Positions 8,602 through 18,368 of a stretch of 42,630 nucleotides of DNA are shown one piece after another. The position numbers and the translations under genes were made by a program. The DNA is from Mesorhizobium sp. (GTDB lineage Bacteria > Pseudomonadota > Alphaproteobacteria > Rhizobiales > Rhizobiaceae). The notes under the pieces were generated by a model. The model was given only the letters and a program-made list of their open reading frames with translations. It was not told where the DNA came from and did no database searches. The stretch is taken from NCBI GenBank assembly GCA_004020545.1, contig SAQE01000055.1, positions 1-42,630 on the forward strand, read 5' to 3'. How positions within the stretch are numbered: position 1 is the stretch's first letter; each line of letters starts with the position of its first letter.

Positions 8602-8639
8602 TGACATGTCAGCCTCAGGGTGAAACGACTGTCATGTCA
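8602..8639 (+). promoter_or_regulatory. Stem-loop/operator just upstream of the autotransporter start
   Basis: TGACATGTCAG (8602-8612) pairs with CTGTCATGTCA (8629-8639) at 10 of 11 positions, enclosing a 16-base loop. TGACATGTCA is itself a perfect palindrome. The structure ends one base before the GGGGG Shine-Dalgarno and ATG at 8649. It could be a DNA operator pair with 28-bp spacing or an RNA hairpin that affects translation. The rest of 8415-8601 shows no gene. Confidence 0.5.
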
Positions 8640-8648
8640 GGGGGTTAA

Positions 8649-11600
8649 ATGCCGCAGAATAGCTTTGGAGGCCGCAAGGCGACGGGATTGAAGTATCTGT
8701 TGCTGACGTCGACCGCGCTGGTCGGTCTTGGCCAGCCGATCGCCGCCACCGCTGCAGAGACCTGGACCGGCGCTGTCTCCACGGACTGGTTTACCGCAGG
8801 AAACTGGAGCCCCGGATCGGTGCCGTCAGCGGCCGATAATGTCACCATCAACACGATCGCGATCAACCCGACCATCATCAACGGCGGAAATGCCTTTGCC
8901 GCCGGCCTCACAATTGCAGGTGGCCCTTCTTTAACCGGTGGTCTGACCATTTCGAATGCCGGCACCCTCACCAGCCAAGACGGTACCTTGGCATATTCAG
9001 CAACCTCCAATGCGTCGGCAACGGTCACGGGTGCCGGCTCCTCGTGGAGTACTTTCGCCAATTTCATAGTTGGATATGGGGGCACCGGCACGCTGAGCGT
9101 TGCCAGCGGCGGCGTTGTGAATGATCTCAATAGTTATGTCGGCTACGTTTCCGGCTCCTCTGGTACGGCCACGGTTGATGGCGCCGGGTCGCAATGGAAC
9201 AGCACGGGCAATCTCTATGTCGGTCTGGGCGGCATCGGCTCGGTGACGGTTTCAAATGGCGGTCTGTTGTCGGACGATCTTGCCAATATTGGCGGGGGGT
9301 TCTCAGCCTCCGGCACCGTGGTGGTGACGGGGGCAGGCTCGGCCTGGACGAACGCTTCCCAGGTGACCGTCGGCGATCAGGGCACCGGCTTTCTGGACAT
9401 ATTCAGCGGCGCAACCGTAACGGATGTGACCGGCATTGTTGCCGCGAATGCCGGCTCCCATGGCACGGTGAATGTCTCCGGCGCGGGATCGACATGGACG
9501 AACAGCGGGATCCTGACGATTGGCCAGAGCGGCACCGGTACGATGATCGTTTCCGCCGGTGGTGTCGTGAACGATGTGCGTGGCTATGTTGGCTACAACA
9601 CCGGCTCCAGCGGCACTGCTACCGTTGATGGCTCGAGCTGGAACAACAGCACCTATCTTGATGTCGGCTATGGCGGAACCGGAACGTTGCACGTTGCCAA
9701 TGGAGGCACGGTTTCCGACATTATCGGTTTCATCGGCAGTTTGACCGACGCCAGTGGTGCCGCAACCGTCGACGGCGCGGGTTCGACGTGGACCAACACC
9801 AGCGACATCGTCGTTGGCTTGGGCGGCACAGGCACGCTGGCGATCACCAATGCCGGAACCGTCACAAGCGGCGTCGGCTTCATAGCCGACTATCTTGGTG
9901 CCACCGGCACGGTCACGGTCGACGGTGCGGGATCGGCATGGACCAACACCGGCAAGCTTTATATTGGAAATGGTGGAAGCGGCGCCCTCACAGTTTCTAA
10001 CGGCGGTGCTGTCACTGACCACAACGCCTATATTGGTTACGCTGGGAGTTCTTCCGGCACTGTTACCATTGATGGCTCGAGCTGGAACAACAGCACCTAT
10101 CTTGATGTCGGCTATGGCGGAACCGGAACGTTGCACGTTGCCAATGGAGGCACGGTTTCCGACATTATCGGTTTCATCGGCAGTTTGACCGACGCCAGTG
10201 GTGCCGCAACCGTCGACGGCGCGGGTTCGACGTGGACCAACACCAGCGAGATCGTCGTTGGCTTGGGCGGCACAGGCACGCTGGCGATCACCAATGCCGG
10301 AACCGTCACAAGCGGCGACGGCTTCATAGCCGACTATCTTGGTGCCACCGGCACGGTCACGGTCGACGGTGCGGGATCGGCATGGACCAACACCGGCGAT
10401 CTTTATGTTGGGAATGGCGGAATCGGCACGATTGCCATCACCAATGGCGGCACTGTCATGAACAATCTCGGCTTTGTCGGATACGCTGGGAGTTCCTCTG
10501 GCACGGCCACCGTCGATGGCACTGGCTCTACCTGGACTAATAGCGGCGATCTGCATGTTGGTGAGGCCGGCACCGGCACGCTCCATATCTCAAACGGCGG
10601 TGCCGTGTCTGACGTCAATGCACTTGTTGCATATGATGTAGTTTCCTCAGGCGCAGTAACTGTGGATGGCTTGGGATCGACGTGGACTAACAGCGGCTAT
10701 CTTGGAGTGCAGGGCAACGGCACCCTCGCCGTCACCCAGGGCGGTACGGTCATCAGCAGCGATGCCAATGTCGGTAGCGCTCCGGGGACGACGGGTACGG
10801 CTATCATCGATGGCGTCGGCTCGAATTGGACTATCGCCAGCAGTTTGATTTTGGGAGTGGCCGGGAACGGTGTCCTTACCGTCAGCAATGGCGGCTTGGT
10901 GTCAGATGTCGATGGGTTTGTCGGATACTACGGCGGATCCAGCGCCCTGGTAACAGTCGACGGTTCTGGCTCCAAATGGGTAAACAGCGGCGATTTGAGG
11001 ATTCTAAGCGCCGGCATGGTGTCCGTCACCAACGGCGGCGAGATCACCGATACCAATGGCATGATTGGGACAAGTGCCGGTGAAATCGGCACTGTCACTA
11101 TTGATGGCGCGGGGTCGAAATGGACCAACGGTGCGGACCTTTACGTCGGCAACTCCGGCGACGGCACCTTGGCCGTCTCCAAGGGCGGTGCGGTTACAGT
11201 TGCCGGGAACCTGTTCATCGCGAATCAGGCGGGCTCCGTGGGCACGGTGAACATCGGCGGCGCGGCCGGATCGGCGGCTGCGGCAGCCGGAACTGTCACC
11301 GCGGCGGGAATCCAGTTCGGCGCAGGCACGGGGACACTCAACTTCAACCACACCGAAACGAACTACGGTTTTGCCTCCGACATCAGCGGCGCGGGCATGA
11401 TCAACCAGCTGGCCGGCGTCACAAAGCTGGCCGGCAATTCCTCCGGCTTCACCGGCACGACGAACGTTTCCGGCGGCGGCCTCTATGTCAACGGATTGCT
11501 CGGCGGTGTGATCAACGTCACCGGCGGCCCGCTTGGCGGGTCGGGCACGGTAGGCAATGTGACCATTGCTTCAGGCGGGAGCTTTGCGCCGGGTAATTCC

Positions 11601-13028
11601 ATCGGCACGATCAATGTTGCCAACGCGACTTTTTCGGCAGGTTCGGTCTATGCCGTCGAATTGGAAAGCGGCGGTACGTCGGATCTGATCAACGCCACCG
11701 GCACGGTCACCATCAATGGCGGCACGGTCGATGTCATTGCCTATCCCGACTATGCGCTCGGCACGACCTATACGATCGTGACGGCGGCTGGCGGTGTCAC
11801 CGGCAGCTTCGACAGCGCGGCCTTCGCTGGCACGATATTTATCGCACCGACGCTCACTTACGACGCCAACAACGTCTACCTCGATTTGGTCGAATTGACC
11901 TTTGCCGATCTGGGGCTGACGGCGAACCAGAAGGCCGCTGCGGCAGGCGCGGAATCGCTTGGCGCCGGCAATGCGCTTTATGATGCAGTCTACGCACTTG
12001 GCACCGCGGCCGAAGCACAGGCCGCCTATGACGCAGTCTCCGGTGAGATCCATGCCTCGACCAAGGGGATGCTGCTCGAGGACAGCCGCTTCATTCGCGA
12101 TGCCGCCACCAACCGCGTCAGCGACGCCTTCGGCGAAGCTGGCGCGGCGGCATTGCCGGTCATGGCCTATGGCGAAGGCGGACCGGAGATGGTCGCGGCC
12201 GACACCGATCGCTTCGCCGTCTGGGGCCAAGCCTTCGGTTCGTGGGGCGACACCGGCAGCGACGGCAACGCCGCCGCCTTCGACCGCTCGACCGGCGGCC
12301 TCCTGGTAGGCGCCGACGGCCTGGTAGGCGACTGGCGTGTCGGCCTCCTCGGCGGCTACAGCCATTCCTCCTTCGATGCCGATGCCCGCAATTCCAGCGG
12401 CAAAGCCGACAGCTATCATCTCGGTCTCTATGGCGGCACCAATTGGGGCGCCATCGCCTTCCGCTCGGGCGCCGCCTACAGCTGGCATGCGGTGTCGACC
12501 GGGCGATCGGTCGCCTTCACCGGTTTTGCCGACACGCTGTCCGCCGACTACGACGCCGCCACGGCGCAGGCATTCGGCGAGCTTGCCTACAAGATGGACG
12601 CCAACCGGTTCCAGTTCGAACCGTTCGCCGCCCTCGCCTATGTCAATGTGAAAACCGACGGCTTCACCGAAAAGGGCGGCGCTGCCGCGCTGATCAGCCA
12701 GGGCAGCAATAGCGACGCCACCTTCGCCGCGCTTGGGCTGCGCGCTTCCACCGATTTACGGCTCGGCGGGATCAAGGCGACGGCGCATGGCACGCTCGGC
12801 TGGCGCCATGCCTTCGGCGATGTCACGCCGACCTCGACCTTCACCTTCGCCGGCGGCGACGCCTTCACGATCGCAGGCGTGCCTGTCGCAAAGGACAGCG
12901 CGGTGATCGAGGTCGGATTTGACCTGCCGATGTCGGCCAATGCGACGCTCGGCCTGTCCTATGCCGGCCAGTTCGGCTCCCATATCGCCGACAACGGCGC
13001 CAAGGCCAAACTCGACGTCAGGTTCTGA
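8649..13028 (+). CDS. Type V autotransporter (large repeat-rich adhesin-like passenger)
   Basis: 1459 residues. The N terminus has a hydrophobic signal segment (LKYLLLTSTALVGLGQPIAA) ending at AETWTG. Residues ~123-868 are about 15 tandem units of ~50 residues with consensus TVDGAGSTWTNSGDLYVG..GTGTL.VSNGGTVSD, the repeat class shared by type V secretion and PEP-CTERM proteins; these form a beta-solenoid. A passenger-associated strand segment (GTVGNVTIASGGSFAPGNSI) comes near residue 980, then a linker. From about residue 1180 a 12-strand autotransporter barrel runs to the terminal LDVRF. Function is probably adhesion or surface display; no protease motif was seen. Units 5-7 and 8-10 are almost identical at DNA level (a 444-bp duplication). 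Two neighbouring regulators probably control it. Confidence 0.93.
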   Translation: MPQNSFGGRKATGLKYLLLTSTALVGLGQPIAATAAETWTGAVSTDWFTAGNWSPGSVPSAADNVTINTIAINPTIINGGNAFAAGLTIAGGPSLTGGLTISNAGTLTSQDGTLAYSATSNASATVTGAGSSWSTFANFIVGYGGTGTLSVASGGVVNDLNSYVGYVSGSSGTATVDGAGSQWNSTGNLYVGLGGIGSVTVSNGGLLSDDLANIGGGFSASGTVVVTGAGSAWTNASQVTVGDQGTGFLDIFSGATVTDVTGIVAANAGSHGTVNVSGAGSTWTNSGILTIGQSGTGTMIVSAGGVVNDVRGYVGYNTGSSGTATVDGSSWNNSTYLDVGYGGTGTLHVANGGTVSDIIGFIGSLTDASGAATVDGAGSTWTNTSDIVVGLGGTGTLAITNAGTVTSGVGFIADYLGATGTVTVDGAGSAWTNTGKLYIGNGGSGALTVSNGGAVTDHNAYIGYAGSSSGTVTIDGSSWNNSTYLDVGYGGTGTLHVANGGTVSDIIGFIGSLTDASGAATVDGAGSTWTNTSEIVVGLGGTGTLAITNAGTVTSGDGFIADYLGATGTVTVDGAGSAWTNTGDLYVGNGGIGTIAITNGGTVMNNLGFVGYAGSSSGTATVDGTGSTWTNSGDLHVGEAGTGTLHISNGGAVSDVNALVAYDVVSSGAVTVDGLGSTWTNSGYLGVQGNGTLAVTQGGTVISSDANVGSAPGTTGTAIIDGVGSNWTIASSLILGVAGNGVLTVSNGGLVSDVDGFVGYYGGSSALVTVDGSGSKWVNSGDLRILSAGMVSVTNGGEITDTNGMIGTSAGEIGTVTIDGAGSKWTNGADLYVGNSGDGTLAVSKGGAVTVAGNLFIANQAGSVGTVNIGGAAGSAAAAAGTVTAAGIQFGAGTGTLNFNHTETNYGFASDISGAGMINQLAGVTKLAGNSSGFTGTTNVSGGGLYVNGLLGGVINVTGGPLGGSGTVGNVTIASGGSFAPGNSIGTINVANATFSAGSVYAVELESGGTSDLINATGTVTINGGTVDVIAYPDYALGTTYTIVTAAGGVTGSFDSAAFAGTIFIAPTLTYDANNVYLDLVELTFADLGLTANQKAAAAGAESLGAGNALYDAVYALGTAAEAQAAYDAVSGEIHASTKGMLLEDSRFIRDAATNRVSDAFGEAGAAALPVMAYGEGGPEMVAADTDRFAVWGQAFGSWGDTGSDGNAAAFDRSTGGLLVGADGLVGDWRVGLLGGYSHSSFDADARNSSGKADSYHLGLYGGTNWGAIAFRSGAAYSWHAVSTGRSVAFTGFADTLSADYDAATAQAFGELAYKMDANRFQFEPFAALAYVNVKTDGFTEKGGAAALISQGSNSDATFAALGLRASTDLRLGGIKATAHGTLGWRHAFGDVTPTSTFTFAGGDAFTIAGVPVAKDSAVIEVGFDLPMSANATLGLSYAGQFGSHIADNGAKAKLDVRF
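9626..9953 (+). repeat. Internal duplication in autotransporter, copy 1
   Basis: 328 bp matched at 10070-10397 with only two differences that I can see (agcgaCatc/agcgaGatc and ggcgTcggc/ggcgAcggc). The offset is 444 bp, i.e. 148 codons or three repeat units (50+50+48 residues). Confidence 0.9.
10070..10397 (+). repeat. Internal duplication in autotransporter, copy 2
   Basis: Second copy of the segment at 9626-9953. The 116 bp between the copies (9954-10069) and after them (10398-10513) are also related but far more diverged. This suggests a recent in-frame duplication or gene conversion over about 330 bp. Confidence 0.9.
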
Positions 13029-13061
13029 TAGATCATTGGCAAAAGCGGAAGCGACGTCCAA

Positions 13062-13110
13062 TCTCCCCCCTTGTGGGTCCCTTGTGGGGAGATGGCGCGC
13101 TCGCCTGCTT
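13062..13110. repeat. Family B repeat fragment
   Basis: tctccccccttgtgggtccc, then ttgtggggagatggcgcgct: a degenerate family B unit with an internal duplication of 'cccttgtgg', in the gap between the autotransporter and the next gene. Confidence 0.5.
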
Positions 13111-13152
13111 TCGCCAATCTCTGTATGATCGCTCCGCAACGGGGGAACGATC

Positions 13153-13656
13153 ATGAACATTGGATTGGTGAAATTCATCACGGCAGTGCCTTTGGCCGCG
13201 GCCCTGCTTACCACCCTCCCCGCCCATGCCTCCTCTTGTTCCTGGTCGGCCAAGATGGTGGAGGACGAAGGCGGCAGCGTGATGATGGCTTCGGTCTGCG
13301 GCGGGCCGAAGGGCGATGCGCATCTGATGCTCGCCTGCTTCGGCAAGCCGGTGCTGAGCTACGATCTGGGCACCGCGGGCGGGCAGCTCGAGCCGGGCAT
13401 CAGCGGGTCCTTCACCTTCAAGGCCGGCGGCAAGAGCGTGACCAGGAAGCTCGATCTGGAAGCGATGTACAACTACTTCACGGCCGAGCTCTCCGGCCCC
13501 GCGGACCCGCTGCTCGCCCTGCTGCGCGGCAAGGGCGAGGCGACGGTCAGCGCCGCCAAATATGGCGAAGCAAGCTTTCCGCTGAAAGGCTCCGGCGCGG
13601 CGATCGGCAAGGTGCTGGCCGAGTGCGGCAAGGGCTCGGGTGGCGAAGAGGATTGA
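13153..13656 (+). CDS. Secreted hypothetical protein
   Basis: 167 residues with a clear signal peptide (about 26 residues, ending at PAHASS) and a GGGGGAACGATC Shine-Dalgarno stretch before the ATG. The mature part has three Cys near positions 29, 54 and 63 and one more near the C terminus, so disulfides are possible, consistent with a periplasmic protein. I do not recognise a named family. It stands alone between the autotransporter (same strand, 124 bp upstream) and a convergent MDR gene. Confidence 0.8.
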   Translation: MNIGLVKFITAVPLAAALLTTLPAHASSCSWSAKMVEDEGGSVMMASVCGGPKGDAHLMLACFGKPVLSYDLGTAGGQLEPGISGSFTFKAGGKSVTRKLDLEAMYNYFTAELSGPADPLLALLRGKGEATVSAAKYGEASFPLKGSGAAIGKVLAECGKGSGGEED

Positions 13657-13682
13657 GCCGCCGATCTCCGATCGGCCCTTCC

Positions 13683-14693
13683 CTACCAATCCAACCCGAA
13701 CACCAACTTGCCGAAGTGGAGTCCGCCGGCGGCCATGTGGGTGTAGGCCTCGGTCGCTTCGTTCTGTGAAAACACCTTGTCGACGACCGGCTCGATCCCG
13801 GCAGCGCCGATGGCGCGGGCGGCGTCGCGGAGGTCGGAGACCGATCCGGTGTTGTTGCCCAGCACCTTCAGCGCCTTGATGATGATCGGCAGCAGATTGA
13901 CCGTGGCCTCCACGCCGGTGACGAAGCCGATGGTGAACAGCGTGCCGCCCGGTGCAGTGGCGTTGACGGCGCGGGCGAAGGTGGCGGTGCCGCCGGTCTC
14001 GACGACGAGGTCGGCGCCGAGGCCATCGGTCAGTTCCAGCACCTTGCCGTCCCAGTCCGGTGTCGCGCGGTAGTTGATGAGGTGATCGGCGCCGAGCGCC
14101 TTGGCCCGCTCCAGCTTCTCGTCCGACGACGAGGTGATGATGACGGTGGCGCCGGCCGCTTTGGCGAGCTGCAAAGTGTAGATCGAAACGCCGCCGGTGC
14201 CGAGCAGCACGACCACCGATCCCGGCCCGACATCGGCGGCGCGCAGCGCGTTCCAGGCGGTGGTGCCGGCGATGGGCAGGGTCGAGGCCGCCTCAAAGGA
14301 GAGATGCGGCGGGATCGGCACGATCGCATTGGCCGGCAGCGCGACATATTCGGCGAGCGATCCGGGCAGCGAGATGCCGCGCATCTGCGTCATCTCGTAG
14401 GGGCGCGGCCGGCCGCCGATCCAGCGCGGCTTGGCATGGGCGACGACGCGGTCGCCGACGCCGAGCCTCGTCACGCCCTCTCCCAGCGCGACGATCTCGC
14501 CGGCGCCGTCGGCAACCGGAATGAGCGGAAAGACCGGTCCGGGGTAGTTGCCGCTCGCCACAGCGACGTCGACGAAATTCAGGCTCGCCGCGCGCTGGCG
14601 GATCAGCACCTCGCCGCGCTGCGGCTCGGGCGTGGCGACGCTGGCGGCGCGAAAGGCGTCCAGCCTGGGTTGGCTCAGTTCGATGGCTTTCAT
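13683..14693 (-). CDS. Zinc-free MDR oxidoreductase (quinone reductase-like)
   Basis: 336 residues of the medium-chain dehydrogenase/reductase superfamily. The N-terminal GroES-like domain has VADGAGEIVALGEGVTRLGVGDRVV; the NAD(P)-binding fold has VVLLGTGGVSIYTLQLAKAAGATVI. The catalytic Cys and the structural zinc cysteines of alcohol dehydrogenases are absent, pointing to NADPH-dependent quinone or enone reduction. It is divergent from the LysR gene at 14792 with a 98-bp gap, the classical arrangement for a LysR regulator and its target. Substrate unknown. Confidence 0.9.
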   Translation of the reverse strand: MKAIELSQPRLDAFRAASVATPEPQRGEVLIRQRAASLNFVDVAVASGNYPGPVFPLIPVADGAGEIVALGEGVTRLGVGDRVVAHAKPRWIGGRPRPYEMTQMRGISLPGSLAEYVALPANAIVPIPPHLSFEAASTLPIAGTTAWNALRAADVGPGSVVVLLGTGGVSIYTLQLAKAAGATVIITSSSDEKLERAKALGADHLINYRATPDWDGKVLELTDGLGADLVVETGGTATFARAVNATAPGGTLFTIGFVTGVEATVNLLPIIIKALKVLGNNTGSVSDLRDAARAIGAAGIEPVVDKVFSQNEATEAYTHMAAGGLHFGKLVFGLDW

Positions 14694-14791
14694 GGTTCAC
14701 TCCGTGGGTGGCTGTTTTGCGGGTTGAGTGAACCTATCTGCTGCGCTATTCCTCGATAATCCTTCGTCTCTGAATTTGAGTATTGCACAAC

Positions 14792-15778
14792 ATGCAGCAA
14801 TCACGCGAACCGGCAGCTCTCGCCGAAATGGCGGCCTTCGCGGCCATCGCCGAGGCGCGCTCCTTCACCAGGGCAGCAGCGCGGGTAGGACGCGACGCGA
14901 CCATCCTGTCGCGCCGCCTGCAGTCGCTGGAGGAGCGGCTGGGCGTCAGATTGCTCCACCGGACGACGCGCAGCGTGTCGCTGACCGAGGCCGGAGCGGA
15001 ATTCCTTCCGCGCGTGCGCGCCATCCTCGCCTCGGTCGACGAGGCCGAGGCAGCAGCGTCGGCGCACGCGGCCGGCAGGCCGCGCGGCCTGCTCAAGCTG
15101 GCGCTGCCCGGCACCTTCGGGCGCATGTGGATCGGGCCGCTCTTGCCGCAATTCCTCGCGGAGTTCCCCGATGTCCACATCGAGGCCGAGTTTTCCAACC
15201 GCTTCGCCGATCTCGTCGCCGAGAATTTCGATGTCGCCGTGCGGCTGGGCAGCCTGGAGGATTCGCGCCTGGTGGCGCGCAAGGTGGCGACGCGGCGCCG
15301 GCTGCTCTGCGCCGCGCCCTCCTACCTTGCCCGAAGGGGCAGGCCGCAAACGCCGCAGGCGCTGCTCGAACATTCCTGCCTCGGCTTCACCGGCTTCCAG
15401 ACCTTTCCGGCCTGGGAGATGACCGACCGCGAGGGCCGGCGCGTGCGCGTCGAGGTTTCGGGGCCGCTCACCACCGACGACGCCGAGGTGCTGGTCGAGG
15501 CCGCCGTGCAGGGTGTCGGCCTGATGATGAGCACCGACTGGCTGGTCGGACGCGAACTCGCCGACGGGCGGCTGGTGCCGATCCTGGAGAACTGGACGCT
15601 GGCCGACGAGGGCGCGATCTATGTCGTCATGCCCTCGGCCAAGGGCCAGGCCGCCAAGACCCGCGCCTTCGCCGACTGGATCGGCAAGCGATTTTCGCCC
15701 GAGCCACCCTGGCGGCGGAGCAGCTCTCCCCCTTCTCCCCTTCTTGTGGGAGAAGGTGTCGTCGAAGGCGACGGATGA
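14792..15778 (+). CDS. LysR family regulator with repeat-encoded C-terminal tail
   Basis: 328 residues. The N-terminal winged helix (FAAIAEARSFTRAAARVGRD, then LQSLEERLGVRLLHRTTR) is followed by a substrate-binding domain of the CrgA/AaeR-like type. The ATG at 14792 was preferred over a TTG at 14783. The domain ends around GKRFSPEPPW; the last ~18 residues (SSPPSPLLVGEGVVEGDG) are encoded inside the family A repeat at 15725-15887, so the original stop may have been replaced. Probably regulates the divergent MDR gene. Confidence 0.9.
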   Translation: MQQSREPAALAEMAAFAAIAEARSFTRAAARVGRDATILSRRLQSLEERLGVRLLHRTTRSVSLTEAGAEFLPRVRAILASVDEAEAAASAHAAGRPRGLLKLALPGTFGRMWIGPLLPQFLAEFPDVHIEAEFSNRFADLVAENFDVAVRLGSLEDSRLVARKVATRRRLLCAAPSYLARRGRPQTPQALLEHSCLGFTGFQTFPAWEMTDREGRRVRVEVSGPLTTDDAEVLVEAAVQGVGLMMSTDWLVGRELADGRLVPILENWTLADEGAIYVVMPSAKGQAAKTRAFADWIGKRFSPEPPWRRSSSPPSPLLVGEGVVEGDG

Positions 15779-15887
15779 GGGGGCTCCAGCTTGGCACAGC
15801 CCTATTCCGTCCAACGCCCTCATCCGTCTCGGCGCTACGCGCCGATCCACCTTCTCCCACAACAAGGGGAGAAGGGAGGGCCGCGCC
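15725..15887. repeat. Palindromic repeat, family A (copy 2)
   Basis: ccttctccccttcttgtggg, then gacggatgagggggctcca on the left; ccctcatccgtctcggcgc, then caccttctcccacaacaagg on the right. It lies between the convergent LysR and slipin genes and supplies the last codons of LysR. Its right end stops one base before the slipin stop codon. Confidence 0.75.
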
Positions 15888-16646
15888 TCACTTCTCCGGT
15901 TCTTTCAGGAACTGCCGCAGCAAATCCACCGGCAGCGGGAAGACCACCGTGGAGGAGCGCTCGCCGGCGATGTCGTGCAGGGCCTCGAAATAGCGCAGTT
16001 GCATGGCTTGCGGCTCCTCGGCCAGCATGCGGCCGGCCTCGACAAGCTTTGCCGCGGCCTGCTGCTCACCATCGGCGTTGATGACCTTGGCGCGCCGCAG
16101 CCGCTCCGCCTCGGCCTGCTTGGCGATGGCGCGGATCATGCTCTCGTTGAGGTCGACATGCTTGATCTCGACATTGGAGACCTTGATGCCCCAGGCATCG
16201 GTGCGCTGGTCGAGGATCTCCTGGATGTCGCTGTTGAGCTTGTCGCGCTCGGCCAGCATCTCGTCGAGCTCGTGCTTGCCGAGCACCGAGCGCAGCGTGG
16301 TCTGCGCAAGCTGGTTGGTCGCGGCCAGGAAATCCTCGACCTGGATGATCGCCCGCTCGGCGTCGACGATGCGGAAATAGAGCACGGCGTTGACCTTCAC
16401 CGAGACGTTGTCGCGCGAAATGACGTCCTGCGGCGGTACGTCCTGCACCACCACGCGCAGGTCGACCCGAACCATCTGCTGGATGAAGGGAACGAGCAGG
16501 ATAAGGCCCGGCCCCTTGACCCCGGTGAAGCGGCCAAGGGTGAAGACCACGCCGCGCTGATACTCCCTCAGGATACGGATGGCCGCCGACAGGAACATGA
16601 TCACCAGCAGCGCAAGGACCAGATAGGCGACATAACCGGCCGTCAT
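15888..16646 (-). CDS. Slipin (SPFH/band-7, stomatin-like membrane protein)
   Basis: 252 residues. One N-terminal membrane helix ([18 protein letters not shown]) precedes a band-7 domain ([40 protein letters not shown]) and a helical region with [22 protein letters not shown]. Slipins form membrane-associated oligomers and are typical partners of NfeD-type membrane proteases. Its ATG overlaps the stop of the upstream NfeD gene by four bases, so the two are coupled. Length is normal and no part is missing. Confidence 0.93.
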   Translation of the reverse strand: MTAGYVAYLVLALLVIMFLSAAIRILREYQRGVVFTLGRFTGVKGPGLILLVPFIQQMVRVDLRVVVQDVPPQDVISRDNVSVKVNAVLYFRIVDAERAIIQVEDFLAATNQLAQTTLRSVLGKHELDEMLAERDKLNSDIQEILDQRTDAWGIKVSNVEIKHVDLNESMIRAIAKQAEAERLRRAKVINADGEQQAAAKLVEAGRMLAEEPQAMQLRYFEALHDIAGERSSTVVFPLPVDLLRQFLKEPEK

Positions 16647-18067
16647 TGTTTTGCTCCGTCGTTTCCTGCCCCGTCGTAACCTGCGCTACGCCGCCGCACC
16701 GTCAGCACGAGGTCGCTGACGGCGGTCACCTCCGCGCGATCTCCCGGCGCGATCGGCCCGTCGGCCTTCGCCCGCCAGCGTTCGCCGAGCGCCAGCACAT
16801 GGCCCTCGCCGCCTTCCCAGTCGAGGATCTGCACCGGCAGGCCGCGCATGGCCTCGCCGCCGACGCGCGGCGGATTGCGCCGCGCCGCCCAGAGGTAGCT
16901 GCCGGCAAGCAGCGCGAGCCCCAGCGTCAGCGCCGTGGCCGGGCCGATGACCACCCACGATATGGCGAAGCCCGGCCCCTCGACCTTGAGCAGCATGGCC
17001 GCGCCGAGCAGGAAGGCGGCCGCGCCTCCGGCCCCCAGCACGACCGTCGGATTGAAGGCCTCGACGATGAGGAAGGCGACGCCGAGCAGCATCAGGACGA
17101 GCCCGGTATAGTTGATCGGCAGCAGATCGAGGGCATAGAGGGCGAGCACGATGCAGATGGCGCCGATGACGCCGGGCGCCACCGCGCCAGGGCTCGTGAC
17201 CTCGAAGACGATGCCGTAGAAGCCGACCAGCATCAGGAGAACGGCGACGTTCGGATCGGTGATGACGCCGAGAAGCCGGATGAACCAGCCGGGATCCAGC
17301 ATCTCGACAGCCAGGCCCTTTGTCGCCAGCACTTCCTTCTTGCCGGCCACGTCGACGGTGCGGCCGTCGGCCAGTTGCAGGAGCTCGGTCGTGTCGCGGG
17401 CGACGAAGTCGATGACATGTTCCTGCAGCGCAGCACTTGCCGAGAGGCTCGCCGCCTCGCGCACGGCCTTCTCGCCCCAGTCGCCATTGCGCCCGCGCAG
17501 CTCGGCGAGCGAGCGGATGAGCGCCACCGCGTCATTGGTCACCTTGGCCATCATCGCGTCGCCCGGCGGCCGCCCGCTGTCCTTGCCGTCCTTGTCAGGA
17601 GCCCCGTCCTTACCAGGAGCAATGTCCTTCTCGCCGCCGGGAAGCGAGGGCAACCCGCCGAGTTCGACCGGCGTCGCCGCGCCGAGATTGGTGCCGGGCG
17701 CCATCGCCGCGACATGGGTGGCGTAGAGAATATAGGTTCCTGCACTCGCCGCATGGCCGCCGGCCGGCGCGACATAGCCGATAACCGGAACCGGAGAGCC
17801 CAGGATATCCGAGATCATCTCGCGCATCGAGGTGACCAGGCCGCCCGGCGTGTCGAGCTGAAGGATGAGGACCGCGGCGTTGCGCTCGGCCGCGGCCTTG
17901 AGCGCCTCCTTGAGCTGGCGTGAGCTCGCCGGGCCGATGGCGCCGTCGATCGCGATGCTGAGAGCGATCCTCTCCGCCGCCATTCCGGCCGACGAGAAGG
18001 GGAAAAGAACCGCCGCGGCCACGAAGGCCGCTGCCACGAAGGCCACCCGCGCGAGTCTCACGCTCAA
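16643..18067 (-). CDS. NfeD family ClpP-class membrane serine protease
   Basis: 474 residues. A signal or anchor helix (residues ~5-30) is followed by a ClpP/SppA-like domain with [16 protein letters not shown] and the nucleophile Ser108 in GHAASAGTY; Lys175 in [14 protein letters not shown] is a candidate catalytic Lys, giving a Ser-Lys dyad as in archaeal 1510-N. Four to five membrane helices follow (~255-400), then a C-terminal NfeD OB-fold domain (~405-460). A Gly/Asp/Lys-rich linker near residues 143-170 sits between Ser and Lys. Such long NfeD proteins cleave stomatin partners, and a slipin follows here with a 4-base overlap. Likely role: membrane-protein quality control. Confidence 0.92.
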   Translation of the reverse strand: MSVRLARVAFVAAAFVAAAVLFPFSSAGMAAERIALSIAIDGAIGPASSRQLKEALKAAAERNAAVLILQLDTPGGLVTSMREMISDILGSPVPVIGYVAPAGGHAASAGTYILYATHVAAMAPGTNLGAATPVELGGLPSLPGGEKDIAPGKDGAPDKDGKDSGRPPGDAMMAKVTNDAVALIRSLAELRGRNGDWGEKAVREAASLSASAALQEHVIDFVARDTTELLQLADGRTVDVAGKKEVLATKGLAVEMLDPGWFIRLLGVITDPNVAVLLMLVGFYGIVFEVTSPGAVAPGVIGAICIVLALYALDLLPINYTGLVLMLLGVAFLIVEAFNPTVVLGAGGAAAFLLGAAMLLKVEGPGFAISWVVIGPATALTLGLALLAGSYLWAARRNPPRVGGEAMRGLPVQILDWEGGEGHVLALGERWRAKADGPIAPGDRAEVTAVSDLVLTVRRRSAGYDGAGNDGAKQ

Positions 18068-18109
18068 AGCTCCTTGGATTCAATATGGGGTTGTGCCGGG
18101 GCAAGTCCA

Positions 18110-18250
18110 ATGAGGGGCGACAGAGGGGGTCGCTGCGCGTGGAGCGCCAACCTCGATCTGCCGCAGCAGGCCGAGCCCAGTCGGACCGCCCCCCTCTGGC
18201 CTGCCGGCCATCTCCCCCTCGAGGAGGGAGTTTACGCGCTCGCCCGCTTT
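18110..18250. repeat. Family B repeat
   Basis: gaggggcgacagagggggtc on the left and cccccctctggcctgccggc, then catctccccctcgaggaggg on the right, with about 60 bp between. It lies in the gap between the NfeD gene and DUF1127; 18251-18368 shows no further gene. Confidence 0.6.
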
Positions 18251-18368
18251 AGCCTCCATCGATTCCACGGCAATTTCGACGCGGGCTCCAACGCTCGCTC
18301 CCTCACCCATCCGGCATTGTCTGCGTCGACCGCGCGAACGAACGCGCCTGCAACCAATGGAGACGACA

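Noticed and set aside
9017-11250. CRISPR-like regular repeats
   Set aside because: The repeats are protein-coding (~50 codons), in frame and variable, with no unique spacers; they are autotransporter passenger units.
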